DNA of 64,000 nucleotides from NCBI GenBank assembly GCA_027603065.1, contig JADGJP010000016.1, forward strand, positions 5,916 to 69,915, given 5' to 3'. Origin of the DNA: Geranomyces variabilis. Lineage: Eukaryota; Chytridiomycota; Chytridiomycetes; Spizellomycetales; Powellomycetaceae. Below are positions 1-12,280 of the stretch, in pieces. Within the stretch, counting starts at the first letter, position 1. Each line of letters starts with the position of its first letter. Below the pieces are notes generated by a model that was not told the origin of the DNA, searched no databases, and worked only from the letters and a program-made list of their open reading frames with translations. The position numbers and the translations under genes are program-made.

Positions 1-211
1 GCAAATTAGTCATGCGCCGTTGTCCCAAGCCGACACTCTTCGAGTGCCGTTTTCGTCTGCTCCCTTCCGGATCATGCAGCCGCTGGCAGGGACGTCGCAG
101 CGAGGGACGTGATCAAGCCCTCAGCAAGATCCGTGCACTCCAGCAAATTAGTCATGCGCCGTTGTCCCAAGCCGACACTCTTCGAGCGCCGTTTTCGTCT
201 GCTCCCTGCCA
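1..211. repeat. Direct repeat upstream of the first gene
   Basis: Bases 1-69 recur almost unchanged at 143-211 (two differences seen), a period of 142 bases. The first copy begins at the window edge, so the array may extend to the left. Both copies lie in the 5' flank of the gene starting at 408, and no coding role is apparent. Confidence 0.8.
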
Positions 212-272
212 GCGTCATCAGGTGTGTAGTGCCGTATGTCGATGGAGGATCGGCTCTGAGAGGCGCGACGCG
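199..272 (+). repeat. Dispersed repeat, copy also at 20233-20305
   Basis: About 70 bases around the run beginning GTCATCAGGTGTGTAGT recur in the same orientation near 20247 with few changes. The copy here sits just upstream of the 574-aa gene; the other lies in the accessory island close to a piece copied from that gene's coding region. This suggests that 5' flank and coding parts of one ancestral locus were duplicated together. Confidence 0.75.
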
Positions 273-407
273 AGGGGGTTTTTATATTTTGTCAGCGAGA
301 ATTGGTTCCAGCCGCCACCCCGCCAGGACGCGTCGCGACGCGGGGGTCCCAGTCAGAGGCTGTCCGGACACGCGCCAAACCACCATCACCATCTTCACCA
401 TCGCAGT

Positions 408-2259
408 ATGCCGAAAATCAAGGAATGCTTGGAGCTCGTGCTAACAACATTAGAGCCGTTTGACGTTACCACTTGGTTCTTGCGGACGGCTGAACAGTAC
501 GGCCACATAAACTTTCTGGCGCTCACAACTCACAAAAAAACAGCGCTGGACGTGCTGGGATCATATGGGAAGGCCGGATTGAACAAGGAGGCCCTGCGCG
601 AATGGAACATCTATCATAAGGAAAAGCGTGATCTTTGTACCGACGCTGCGATAGAAACCGCTATCCAGGCGGTTAAAAACGTGCAGACAATCAGAACCGC
701 TGCATACCAGGCTGCCGAGGCCGGAGTCGAGACTGAGCAAATAATGACAGAGGCGCGGTCTAATAGCAACAGGCTCAAGCGATCAGCGGCAGAAATAGAA
801 ATGGGGCGTGTTGTTCGTCCGCGCACGAGCCAAGACCGATCTCGCACGCCGCCTCCTGCTGCTGAGAGGACCGTGCAGAGCGAGCCCGTGACTCCACCAA
901 ATGCTGGCCGTGCAAACTGCGGACCATACTTGAGTGGTGCGGGGGATCAACCACCACAGGCAGCCTCGTGCCGCCTGTCCGAGCTTCAGGCTGCTGCGCA
1001 GCTTGCGTACGAGAAACGCGAGCCCCGCCACGACAGCGTCCTCCCCAGCGGTTTCACCATCGAGAAAACGCTTCTCGAGGTTGGCCAACGCGACGGCGAG
1101 AAAGAAACGCTGGCGCATTCTTGGATTGTAGACCTCGCCGCGCCGTGGGTGCGGGAACTTCCTGAGGCTGACCAGTTGCACTTGACAAACTTGTGGGAAG
1201 CGAACCGCAAGTACACCAGCATGCTAGACGACAGAACGATGCGAGAGAGCTTCATGAGCGACGAAGTGCTGGCGCGCTGCGAAGCGCAGCTTGAAACTCT
1301 GGAGAACCAATGGAAGGAGAACCCATTGGACGCACAAAGCCTGTGGCTGACGTTAGCCACCATACCCGACGTTCGTGACGACGAGCGCGCAGATCTGCGC
1401 AAGTGGCAGAAGATCTTCGACTTGCGCACAGCCCTCAAGGCTGTCTTGAAAGGATGGTGCAAGAACGGCGGCACGACGATAACGAGCGAGGCGTCTGCAT
1501 TCGCTAGCCTGTGGGATGATATCTTCAGCAAGATGACCCCTGCAGGTCTGCGAACCTTTGCTGCGGAAGAGACGATGGAGGCATCAAAACATCGCAAACT
1601 TTTGACTTACGCCGACCGTAGCAACGTCCGTGGCCTCCAATCCGACAAAGCTTGGGTTACGAGCACAGGCGAGGTGATTGTGTGGGGCGAAGGGAAGAGA
1701 GCGGATTGGACGGAAAAGTGGCGCGACGCGGAGGAGGCACTCGCGAAGGCATTCAAGGGCAGCAAAGATTGTGCAGCGTTCATCCGCGAGCAAAGGGGCG
1801 CGCGATTCGAGACCTTTCCGGTCACATGGCTCGGTACGTAAGCGTCTTCATTCGCGCGATAAAGTGACAGATTCGACTGCTTACGTTTCTTGACAGGGTG
1901 TAATTGGGACCTGTACTCCACCATCCTGTTGCCATCGGGAGCTGCAATCACTGGCCCAGTGGCACAGCTAACAATGCCAAAAGGCATTGACGGTTTTTTG
2001 CGTCTGACCCACTTGCTGCGCTTTGTGCTTGGTTGGAACGTAAGTCTTGGTGCCGATGCCGATACTAAAACGTTAAGCTGAATGTGCGCGTTCTTTCTAT
2101 TAGTATGTTTTGGAGCGAGAGGCGGTCGAACTCGCAAGGACTGTGACCGCGCGGAAAGTGCCCGGGCAGTTGTTGTGCGCACAAACACCCATCAAGGTTG
2201 CACCACCCGCCAACAAAGGCCGCAAGTCTGTCTCGGAGCAAGGCGCAGCACCGGTCTAA
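408..2259 (+). CDS. 574-aa protein of a locally repeated family; possible PD-(D/E)XK-like fold
   Basis: Not recognised by name. Three exons (408-1833, 1897-2039, 2104-2259) join in frame with GTACGT and GTAAGT donors and give 574 aa. The start at 408 (MPKIKECLEL) is the first Met after the flanking repeats; an upstream in-frame ATG at 12 lies inside repeat DNA and was not preferred. The protein has a charged N-terminal half with Ser/Pro/Arg-rich stretches and a more globular C-terminal half. Around residues 425-435 the run GEVIVWGEGK gives an E-x-K, which could be the end of a PD-(D/E)XK nuclease core, but the upstream acidic residue is not certain. A 156-base piece of exon 1 (1487-1642) recurs inverted at 19711-19866. 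The family may be related to the degraded gene at 17.5-18.7 kb. Function unknown. Confidence 0.65.
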
Positions 2260-2318
2260 GAAACGTGACGTCCTCAAGCTTGACAGCTCTGCCACGCTCA
2301 GCCGACATTCTGTTCGAA

Positions 2319-3005
2319 ATGCCCAAAAATATCAACCCAATTGAACGGTGCGGCAGCTCCTCAAGAGCCTGAAACTTTATGCTCAACAAGCGTATTGATT
2401 CTCGTTCTGATGCTTCCCTCTTCTTGCTTCACAGGACGGCCGTTGGAGGAAGGACAGGCGCCAAAGACGCACCTGACGGCCTGCGAATTAGCTGTTTGCC
2501 GGCACCGGTGCAAATCTGCGACCAGTTGCAGCCCGGCGCCCGAAGGGAGTACTACTCGCCCGGAAAGCATTACAGAACCGCTGACATTCTGATTCCGACG
2601 AAAGGGGAAGTTGAAGCCAGAGCCGGCAGACCTCATGCTTCCCGCGACCCAGACATGCCGCGCCCTCAGAGCTGCCCCCCTCCTTTTCACAACGATGACC
2701 GCGATCGGTTTAGCGAAACACTCATTAAATTCCATGAGTTCAAGTCCACCTCCCTTTCGAATGTCCGCATGCCCAGGGCTGGGCCCGGCTACGACAAACT
2801 TCTGAAATTGGGCTGGACGCCAGGCGAGGCCATCGGATACGACAAAGGAAGGCAGGTAGACGCAGCCCAGGACACTTCCCGGCCGACGCGACAATGCCAA
2901 CTTGAGGAATTAGCCGAATTTGTCGACCGGGCAAGGGACAATAACGACAAGTGGGCGGCGGAGTTACCGTGTGGGCATCTCGACGATGCGTACGAGGCGG
3001 CATGA
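2319..3005 (+). CDS. G-patch-like protein
   Basis: Two exons (2319-2347 and 2435-3005) give 199 aa beginning MPKNINPIER; the frame closes exactly across the GTGCGG...CACAG intron. Around residues 135-160 the sequence GPGYDKLLKLGW followed by G-x-A-I-G and K-G matches the spacing of a G-patch (glycine-rich patch with aromatic residue, LL and GW), a motif that usually binds and activates DEAH helicases or RNA. No helicase-binding partner or other domain is visible. It begins 60 bases after the stop of the preceding gene on the same strand, so the two may be co-expressed by read-through, although nothing proves this. The N-terminal 130 residues are Pro/Arg-rich and probably disordered. The G-patch call is by eye and the match is divergent. 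Confidence 0.55.
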
Positions 3006-3182
3006 TGGAGCCCGACCATGTAAGTTACGGATAATTCCTCAATGGCGCTGACCATATTGATTAATTCTTGCTTGCTCTCCGTGTTTCTCGGCTTGCCACG
3101 CTTTTGCATCAATAGTGCCTTATAAACACACGGCCAATGCTTGGGACCGCCTCTTCAGGATACCAACTTTTCTCTCACCAAT

Positions 3183-3553
3183 TTTCTTCCTGTCTCGGGA
3201 TTTGCTTAACTTTTCTTCCTGTCTCGGGATTCTTTTTTTTTTCTTCCTGTCTCGGGATGCCCCTTAATTTTTCTTCCTGTCTCGGGATTCTTTTACTAAT
3301 TTCTTCCTGTCTCGGGATTCTTTTCAGTTTTCTTCCTGTCTCGGGATGCCCCTTAGCTTTTTCTTCCTGTCTCGGGATTCTCTCACTAATTTCTTCCTGT
3401 CTCGGGATTCTTTTGCTTTTTTCTTCCTGTCTCGGGATGCCCCTAGCTTTTTCTTCCTGTCTCGGGATGCCCCTTAATTTTTCTTCCTGTCTCGGGATGC
3501 TCTTTTTTCTTCCTGTCTCGGGATTCTCTCTTATTCTTCCTGTCTGGAACACA
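3183..3553 (+). repeat. Minisatellite, about 12.5 copies of a 26-30 base unit
   Basis: Twelve full units and one partial unit share the core TTCTTCCTGTCTCGGGAT followed by a variable tail (GCCCCTTA or TCTTTTAC types); most units are 30 bases, some 26-29. The unit is strongly strand-biased (pyrimidine-rich on +). Both strands remain open across the array. It separates the G-patch gene from the next gene. Confidence 0.95.
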
Positions 3554-3784
3554 TGACAAGTATGTACGTTTACTCCTTCCCTTTCTCGCCATATGTTGTG
3601 GGTGACTAACATCGCATATTCTGTCTCATAAGCGCAGTGTCCTTATGATGGATCAGATGGAAAACGTCCTGCCGGCCCGTCTAGGTCAGTGTTCACGCTG
3701 TCATGATGCCGGTTCCAACCACGCCGCATGGAACCAAGTCGTGTGCCGTCACTGACTTCCTTGTTTTTTCGCTGAAGTCAATAG

Positions 3785-5508
3785 GTCGGCGATGCTTTGT
3801 CCTCCAGTACACCGCGCGCATCCTCGCAAGAAGGTAGTACGCAATCCAGATGTGCCGCAGGGCGTCAAGCGGACGGTCTTCATCTCGCGGATACCCTCGA
3901 TATCTACGGTATGAAGTGTGCGGGCCGGCTCTTCCTTCGTGTTCCGCCGTGCTTACCGCCAACGCTTTCGGTGACAAGGCATCAAACCCCAGCGCAGTCA
4001 AACCGGTGCCAGACTTTGGCAAGCTTCATCAAAAATGGGAGTCCAAGATGATGAGCAAAACGGGCAGCCGCCGGCCGGCGAGGTCAGCAACAACAACGAC
4101 AGCCTCCGTGGCTCCCGCTGCGATAGTGCCAGAACGTCGGCCATTTACCGCCACGGTCCGGCCAACAATCCCTCCAGTGACGAACGCGTTTACAAAACCT
4201 CGGCCGGGGGCACTCTCGCAGCCATCTTCTCCGCCGCCCGTTCGCGTCGCCGCGGCTTCAACAGCGAAAGTCAGCAGCACGCCGGCCCGTCGCGTGTACG
4301 TTACCGGTAGCACACCTGCGCGCAGACGCGTGTTTGCGCCTCGCAACCTAGCGATGCAGAAGATAGCGCACGATGAATTCGATAACAGTGCATTGGCGGA
4401 TATTATGGACAGTGGGGATACTGCTGAATTTGATGCACGGAGACAGAAATTGGCAGTAGGGCCTCGTACGCCAGGCGGCCGTCCACGGATGAGTCTCGCA
4501 AGAAGAGTGAATGCGAAGCCCGCAGCAAAGCCTCTTGATTTACAGGAGCTGGACGTGAGTTTGTCCGAATTTTTGGCTCTGAAAGGGACGGGCGGCGCTG
4601 AAATGCTTGTTGTCATTTTCATTGTCTTTTGTCTTTAGGAAAACGGCGTGGAACTGCTGAAGCGGCAATCTATGTATGCAGGTGCATTGCGCGTGCCTTT
4701 GAAAAAACCCAATCTTGCCGGTGCGGCACTCCCACCGCATACGCCGCGCCACTCTGCGCCACGTACGCCACGCCGGCGAGACCTGCTGGCTGCGAGCACT
4801 CCATTACCCCAACGTACACCGCGTGTCGCTGCCGCAAAGACTCCCCTGGCAATACCTTGCCCTGCTGACGATGATCATATGCTAGATCGGTTCCGGGAAT
4901 TGGAATCTTTGGTTGACGATATCGGCGCCGAAGTGGAAAAGCGAGCGGAAGAACGCCGGGCGACTGCACTTGCGCTGGCGCGAGCGGAAGAAGGGGAGGC
5001 GATCGGGCTTCAGCTGGCGCGTGCCGCTGAATACAGCGCGGCACCGACGCTGTTGCCGATGCGAACACCGTCACTGCCGCCACCAGCAATTCAGCGCGCG
5101 CCGCAGCTTCCGTCAATCAGCGCAATGCTCGGTGATATGGACTGTGCTTTGCCCGCTGTCCAGACAGCGCACGTGGAAATCCTGGCGCCGATATTGCTGG
5201 CGGTGCCACCGTTATCACCTCCGGCTCGCGATGACTCGTGGCGCGATGTCGTTGGAATCCCTAGCAGTGCTGAGCAGGCTTCAGCTAACAGGCAGGATGA
5301 GGACGAAGTACCGCTAGCTCCTGCAGTGGTAGCAGGCTTCACACCGCCGAGTAGCGATCGTCACAGTTCGGTCGCGCGCAGACTGTCTTCATCTTCGACA
5401 GGCTCGGGTAAAGTGCGCCGGGAGATTGCAAAGCTAGCACAAAAAGAGGTGGAGATACAAGAGCGATTGAATAAACTGCGTCTTGAGGAAGACAGCCAAA
5501 GCGAGTAG
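3785..5508 (+). CDS. Unrecognised basic, disordered protein with C-terminal coiled coil (5' end uncertain)
   Basis: Three exons can be linked in frame: 3785-3908, 3998-4554 and 4639-5508 (GTATGA...GCAG and GTGAGT...TTTAG introns). A further 5' exon is likely; a short ATG-containing exon near 3647-3690 is a candidate but the phase was not resolved. The product is Ser/Thr/Pro/Arg-rich with repeated TPxR-like segments (around 4300-4850), which would suit CDK phosphorylation. It carries one conserved-looking short motif, PDFGKLHQKWESKM, near the start of exon 2. The last 40 residues are an Arg/Lys/Glu-rich helix. Such a layout is common in spindle- or chromatin-associated proteins, but no family is recognised and no function is claimed. 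Confidence 0.6.
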
Positions 5509-5809
5509 GAGAGCGGAGATGATCGTAATAGCGACAAGGCGTAAAGATGGCATAATATATTTGATGTTTAACATGCAGTTTATAAGAATGCCTGACACAC
5601 ATACAGCGCGCTCAATGTCATTTTTTTCATTTGGGTATATTTCAAAACAACGCGCAAGTAATCAATTAAACGCAGGGGAAGGAACTAACCAAAAACAAAA
5701 ACTGCAAAAACGAAAGGTGCTAAAGCTACCGAATCGCCCAACGCATGAGCGCAAGGGGGTTTGTGGCTACATCATACGGCGTGCCTGCGTTTCTTTTTTC
5801 AATTGGGGT
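5509..5809. other. Convergent intergenic spacer
   Basis: AT-rich 3' regions of the convergent genes on either side. It contains A-rich tracts (5685-5715) suited to 3' end formation. No ORF, repeat or RNA gene was seen. Confidence 0.5.
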
Positions 5810-6367
5810 TCAGGGGGTGTTTGTCGCTCGCTTGGCGTCGCCCTTTAGCTGCGTGGCAGCGCCTTCAGCGGCGGCCGATTCGTTTCCGGTCATGTCGCCG
5901 ACTAGACGAAGAAAATATAGGGAGGAACTTTTAGTGAGACTGTGGATGGTTGGGAAGAGCGGGTTTCCCGAAAACCCGGCGTTTCACACCGTTCTTTTTG
6001 ATGTTGCCGGTGGTGGAATCGACGGCGCCGCCGACCTGTCCTTTGACCTGGGCGGCCTTAACCTGTAACCAGTACGCAGCGTTAGTCAAGGGAAATCAGT
6101 GTGAGACCACGGAGGAAACAGCGCAGCGAATAATCAAGCATTTTACCTCGGCATGGCCTGCTTCTTTGCGAGCGGCACCTTCGGTTTCCATGCGAACGCT
6201 GCCGGTCATGTCGCCGACGGTTTCCTACAAAAAAAATACCAGTATGGGATAGGCCACTCAAGGTTCGTGCGAATCTGAAACATCTTGTATCGCTATACTT
6301 TGACGGCTCCAGCAGCAGCCTCCTTGTGGCCGTGAATTTTGGAGGGGTTGGTAGGAGCAGAAGACAT
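5810..6367 (-). CDS. CsbD-like stress protein
   Basis: Four exons on the minus strand (6299-6367, 6147-6224, 5990-6062, 5810-5901) join in frame to give a 103-aa protein starting MSSAPTNPSK. It shows the hallmarks of the CsbD family as found in fungi: a short, hydrophilic, Ala/Gly/Lys-rich protein with the segment GDMTG occurring twice (VGDMTGS in exon 2 and VGDMTGN in exon 4) and KAAQVKGQVGG between them. Bacterial CsbD is a SigB-dependent general stress protein of unknown molecular role; fungal members are usually about 90-110 aa. The three introns are 60-90 bases and each sits between repeat-like blocks. The gene is too fragmented by introns to appear as one ORF. Very likely real; the physiological role is inferred from the family only. 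Confidence 0.85.
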
Positions 6368-6724
6368 TCTGTGGGTTTTTCGAGAAGTACGAAGGTGTGT
6401 GGAAAGGACGTTTGTGTTTTTGTGGCGGGTGCAGGAAGAAATGGTGTAAACGGAAGAGGATGAGCTTGCTTTACGTATATGCCCTCGTTTTGTGGGGGGC
6501 AGGGGCAGGGGGGGCAGCGGGCAGTGCACTCGCGAGGCTGTCGGCTCACCATGGTGAGTCACATCAGCTGTCACGAAAGCCCGTCTTCGCCTATGGTTCG
6601 CATTTAAGACGCGGAAATAGTTGAATTCCATTTATCAGAATGATTTATGGAAGGGATGCAACAGTATGATTTTAACTCTCAGCGCTTCGCGACGCGGGAA
6701 GACTTGAATGGCTGTGAAAACGTA
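6368..6724. other. Spacer upstream of the CsbD-like gene
   Basis: Presumed promoter of the CsbD-like gene and 3' flank of the coiled-coil gene, both on the minus strand. There is a purine-rich stretch at 6400-6520. No gene, repeat or RNA seen. Confidence 0.5.
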
Positions 6725-7345
6725 TCACATCGCCATGATGCCCGAATCTTCCATTTCCCGTGCCATTGTCTCGCCCTCCTGCAAGCTCTCGTAAGTACCA
6801 TAGCAAGTGCTTCAGCCTCCTCGATATGTCATACGTACCACAAGTGCTGTATCCAACCGCATGTTCTCGCTCTTCATCTCCTCAAGCTTATGCTCCACCT
6901 TGGCTTTCTCTTGCAAAAGTTCACCAAGCTTGCGCTGTATGGTCTCATGCTCTTCCTTTGCCTTTTGCTTTTCGACTTCGAGCGCCGCCCATTCCGCTTC
7001 CTGGGCCGTGCAGTCGTCACGCAGCTGAGCGGTCGTTTGAATCATTTTCGACAGTGCTTCGCGTGCGGTTTTCGTCCGTTCGGTGAGCTGGGTTATGGAT
7101 GAGGCGAGCTTGCTTGGTGGAGCTGGGCCAGCAGGCGCGGCTGCAGCTGATGCGGTTATTGCTGCTGGCGCGCCCGCTGTTGTTGCCGCTTGACCTGTTA
7201 ATGGAAGCGGCGGCGACAGCGGGGTGAGGATGGGTTTTGCTGGTCCCGAGCCAGACTTTTGCGGCGAGCGAGGTGCCGGTGGGCGCTGGTCACTACTCTG
7301 TTGCATCGTTGATGGTTGTGGGGATGGAGACGGGGCTTTAGACAT
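6725..7345 (-). CDS. Small coiled-coil protein
   Basis: Two exons (6839-7345 and 6725-6787) give 189 aa. The first 85 residues (MSKAPSPSPQPS onward) are Pro/Ser/Ala-rich and disordered. From about residue 85 to the end the sequence is a continuous Glu/Lys/Leu-rich coiled coil with heptad spacing. The intron (GTACGT...CGAG) is placed so that the heptad run continues into exon 2. No family is recognised; short coiled-coil subunits of trafficking or cytoskeletal complexes look like this. It is divergent from the MFSD5-like gene with 194 bases between the start codons. Confidence 0.65.
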
Positions 7346-7539
7346 TGACTGTTGCTGCTGTCGAAAAATACGAGGAGTGGCTATTTAACTTTTGCTGCGC
7401 GGTTTCAGCCCTCTCACATCCGCCTCAGTCACGGTGCGCGTCGAGCGCAGCGGCCGGCCATTCCGCTGCATTCCTTGCGCACTCCCTCAAGAGAGCCTGT
7501 CCCTTATAGATTATATATATATCTCTTCCTCTCGTTCTC
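7346..7539. promoter_or_regulatory. Divergent promoter with TATATATATAT element
   Basis: This gap holds the presumed promoters of the coiled-coil gene (minus) and the MFSD5-like gene (plus). A TATA tract lies at 7512-7522, only about 18 bases before the plus-strand ATG, so any plus-strand transcript driven by it would have a very short or internal leader. Confidence 0.4.
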
Positions 7540-9430
7540 ATGGCCGAAAACCCAACTTACCGTGCGGGCTTTGGCATTCTCGTCATTGCATGTGCAGCCG
7601 CAAGCTACTACTCACGCGAGAGTCCCGCCAAGCGAGTGTTGGCCGCGAAAAACGCGGCCGCTGCGGACAGTAATAATGAGCTGGACTCGCCCATCGACCC
7701 GGAGCTGCCGTCGCCCGTCTCGGCAGAGAGAGAGCTTGCGGAGTTTGAGCTGTTTAAGCGGAATTACCTACTGGTGTATTCGCTTGTAATGAGTACGTGC
7801 CATTGAGGGCGCGTCGCTTCAAAAGCGGCCTATAAGGGAGCGCGTTAAAAGCCCACATATCCTAACGCTGGAATGCTCTTTTTCGTTGCGTTCCTTAAGC
7901 TGCGGACTGGCTGCAGGGTCCGTCGACGTACCCATTGTACAAGTATTACGGATACGACTTGGCCGAGATTGCCATTCTGTTTGTCGTGGGCTTCCTATCA
8001 TCTGCCATATTCGGCACCCTCATTGGCTCGTTTGCCGATAAAGCGTACGTGCGATCCTGCCGCGGACGCCTGGCGGATAGTTGTAGAAACGACGGCAACC
8101 CGTACTTACTGGTTTTCTTTTGTGCAGAGGCCGAAAACTCGCGTGTCTTGTTTTTTGCGCGATATACTCGCTTTCCTGTTTGACCAAGCTTTCGCCGACG
8201 TTTACGGTGCTGCTCTTTGGGCGGCTACTTGGCGGCATATCTACTTCTTTGCTGTTTTCGGTCTTTGAGTCCTGGATGGTCAGCGAACATCACTCACGAG
8301 GTACGCCGCCAAGATGCCCGCTTTTTAAGCCCATCACGGAACGGAATCTCACGCGCGTACTTGCGTTTTCCTTCCCTCCTCCATCTCTCAGGCTTCCGAG
8401 AAGTGTTGCTGTCCGACACCTTTTCCTGGTCGACATTTCTCAACGGCCTGGTCGCGATCATGTCGGGCATCCTCGCTAACTTTGTGTCGGAGAGCTACGG
8501 ATTTGTCGCGCCATTCATGGCGTCAATGTTCTTCTTGATTGTCGCCGCGGTGGTTGTCCAAACCACCTGGAAGGAAAACTACGGCAGTAACAAGCCTAGT
8601 GGGTCGAGTGGCGACTCGGGCAAATCGTCTATTCGCGAGGCCGCCAGGGCAATCTGGGTAGACCCCGCGATCTTGGCTGTCGGCGTGATGCAATGCTTCT
8701 TTGAGTCGGCAATGTATTCTTTTGTCTTTCTCTGGGCTCCAGTGCTAGAACACGCGTCAGGTGCGTTGTTGCTTTTGGCGTGAACAGCGGGAGCAAATGT
8801 ACCGGGTCCCTCGGCTGTTCTGCGTCCGCTCACTATATCGTTTCTTTTTACATAGCATCCGGAAACATTCCCTTTGGACTAGTCTTTGCGGCGTTTATGG
8901 TGTCGATCATGATTGGCTCGGTCGTTTTCAAGGTTATGTTGCGGAACGGGTACAAGCACGAGGACATTGCACGGGTCACGTTTGGCGTTGCGACGGTGGC
9001 GTTGGTCATCCCAATTATTGCGAAGGTAAGGAAGAAGAAAAACCTCTACGTGGCGCGTGCACCCTGGCTTTGTTTCGCACGCTGAATGCCCTCAATTCTC
9101 TCCACCCAGGACGAGGTTACCCTCTTCATCGCCTTCAACCTCTTTGAACTCTGCTGCGGGCTTTACTTCCCTTCCCTCGGTACCCTCCGCTCAAAAGTCG
9201 TTCCCGAAGAAACGCGCTCAACAATCATGAACGTGTTCCGCGTGCCGCTTAACCTGATTGTCGTAGGTGTGCTGCTCAAAGTTGACGCGGTGGCCTCGTC
9301 GACGGTATTTGGCGTTTGTGCCCTGCTGATGGGTGTTGGGTTTGTGTTTGCTAATCGCCTGCGTGCGCGGTTGGCGGATGAGGCGGCGAGGCCGGCGAAG
9401 CATGTGCCAATGTCGGATCAGGGGCATTAA
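7540..9430 (+). CDS. MFSD5/MOT2-type molybdate-anion transporter
   Basis: Six exons (7540-7792, 7900-8044, 8128-8300, 8392-8760, 8856-9025, 9110-9430) give a 476-aa major facilitator protein. The family signature follows closely: FKRNYLLVYSLVM, then ADWLQGP and LYKYYGYD, then FGTLIGSFADKAGRK (the MFS loop 2-3 motif) and GRLLGGISTSLLFS-FESW. About 12 hydrophobic segments are visible and the length agrees with human MFSD5 (450 aa). The N-terminal segment (residues 8-22) is hydrophobic and lies before the conserved core, as in MFSD5. Members of this family take up molybdate in algae (MOT2) and animals; the substrate is inferred from the family. Intron phases all preserve the conserved reading frame. 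Confidence 0.93.
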
Positions 9431-9581
9431 ATTAAGGAAAATGATTAGATGTTTCTTCAGAGACGGATGGCCCGTGGGATGTACTTTATGCAAAATGATT
9501 TATCTCTTTTGTCATAGCTATCAGAATGCGGCAAAAAAAAAAAAACGGATCTACAATTAACCTTGTCCCGTCACTGTTTTC

Positions 9582-11622
<2,041 letters not shown>

Positions 11623-12099
11623 ATGGCTCGTAGTCTGCAAGTGGTCGGACCAGGCTTGTCGCTGTGCTGGTAAGGAAAATGGCAAACAAAGCTCGAGCAA
11701 GAAGCTTCTCGCGTGATGAATGTTAAAAAGAACTGACCTATCCGTCTGTTTTTGCACTGGTCGTCTAGCACAATCGTTAGCGGTGTGGGAATAGTATTTT
11801 TGGTGAGCAAGGCACCGTCACAGCCACACGAAAGAAGCTCGCTGCTTAAGGCCAGTTTCTATTCCTAACATTTTTGAGTTGCCGTTCTATAGTTTCTTCT
11901 CGGCGCGTTATTTCACTCTGACAACGAGGAGCTTGTGGAGGGCAAAAAGGGCGAGGTGCCAACCGACCCGGCAATGGTCGCCCGCGCCTGCTACCTCGCC
12001 GGATTCATCTACATGGGATTCTTCTCCTTTTGCTGGTGTCAGTCTTATTTAAACCAGAAGATTGCGCGAGAGGAGGCTGGCTTTTCAAACATACGCTAG
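11623..12099 (+). CDS. V-ATPase V0 subunit f (RNASEK / yeast Ypr170w-b type)
   Basis: Three small exons (11623-11669, 11769-11802, 11893-12099) encode 95 aa. The layout matches yeast Ypr170w-b (85 aa) and animal RNASEK: a first membrane segment (TIVSGVGIVFLFLLGALF), a short lumenal loop with the conserved H-x-D/N-x-E pattern (HSDNEELVEG), a P-x-D/E-P-A-x-V-A pattern, then a second membrane segment (ACYLAGFIYMGFFSFCW) and a short polar tail. Subunit f is a two-helix stabiliser of the V0 proton-translocating sector in the vacuolar membrane. The exons are 47, 34 and 207 bases, so ORF-based prediction would miss the gene. Identification is from remembered family sequence and the topology fits well. 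Confidence 0.87.
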
Positions 12100-12280
12100 T
12101 GCAATATGTACGACATTTCTGTGCTCCACACGTAATCTTTTCCGGCGAGTGCGATGGCTATCTTGCTACGCAGGTTGCTACATGCCGGCGTGGGGAACAG
12201 CTATGCTATGCATCTTTAGGGCCTCTCACGCAACCGAGCCAGTGAATCCGCCCTTCCTGCGCGTCGCTCCGAACCCCCTT

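Noticed and set aside
12-407. N-terminal extension of the 574-aa protein from an ATG at 12
   Set aside because: The added codons lie in repeat DNA, are Arg/Cys/His-rich and contain no family-like sequence.
614-2188. Long minus-strand reading frames opposite the first gene
   Set aside because: They are shadows of the plus-strand gene; no splice-consistent or motif-bearing product results.
3183-3553. CRISPR-like repeat array
   Set aside because: Units are 26-30 bases in direct tandem with only short variable tails, no unique spacers and no cas genes; it is a minisatellite.
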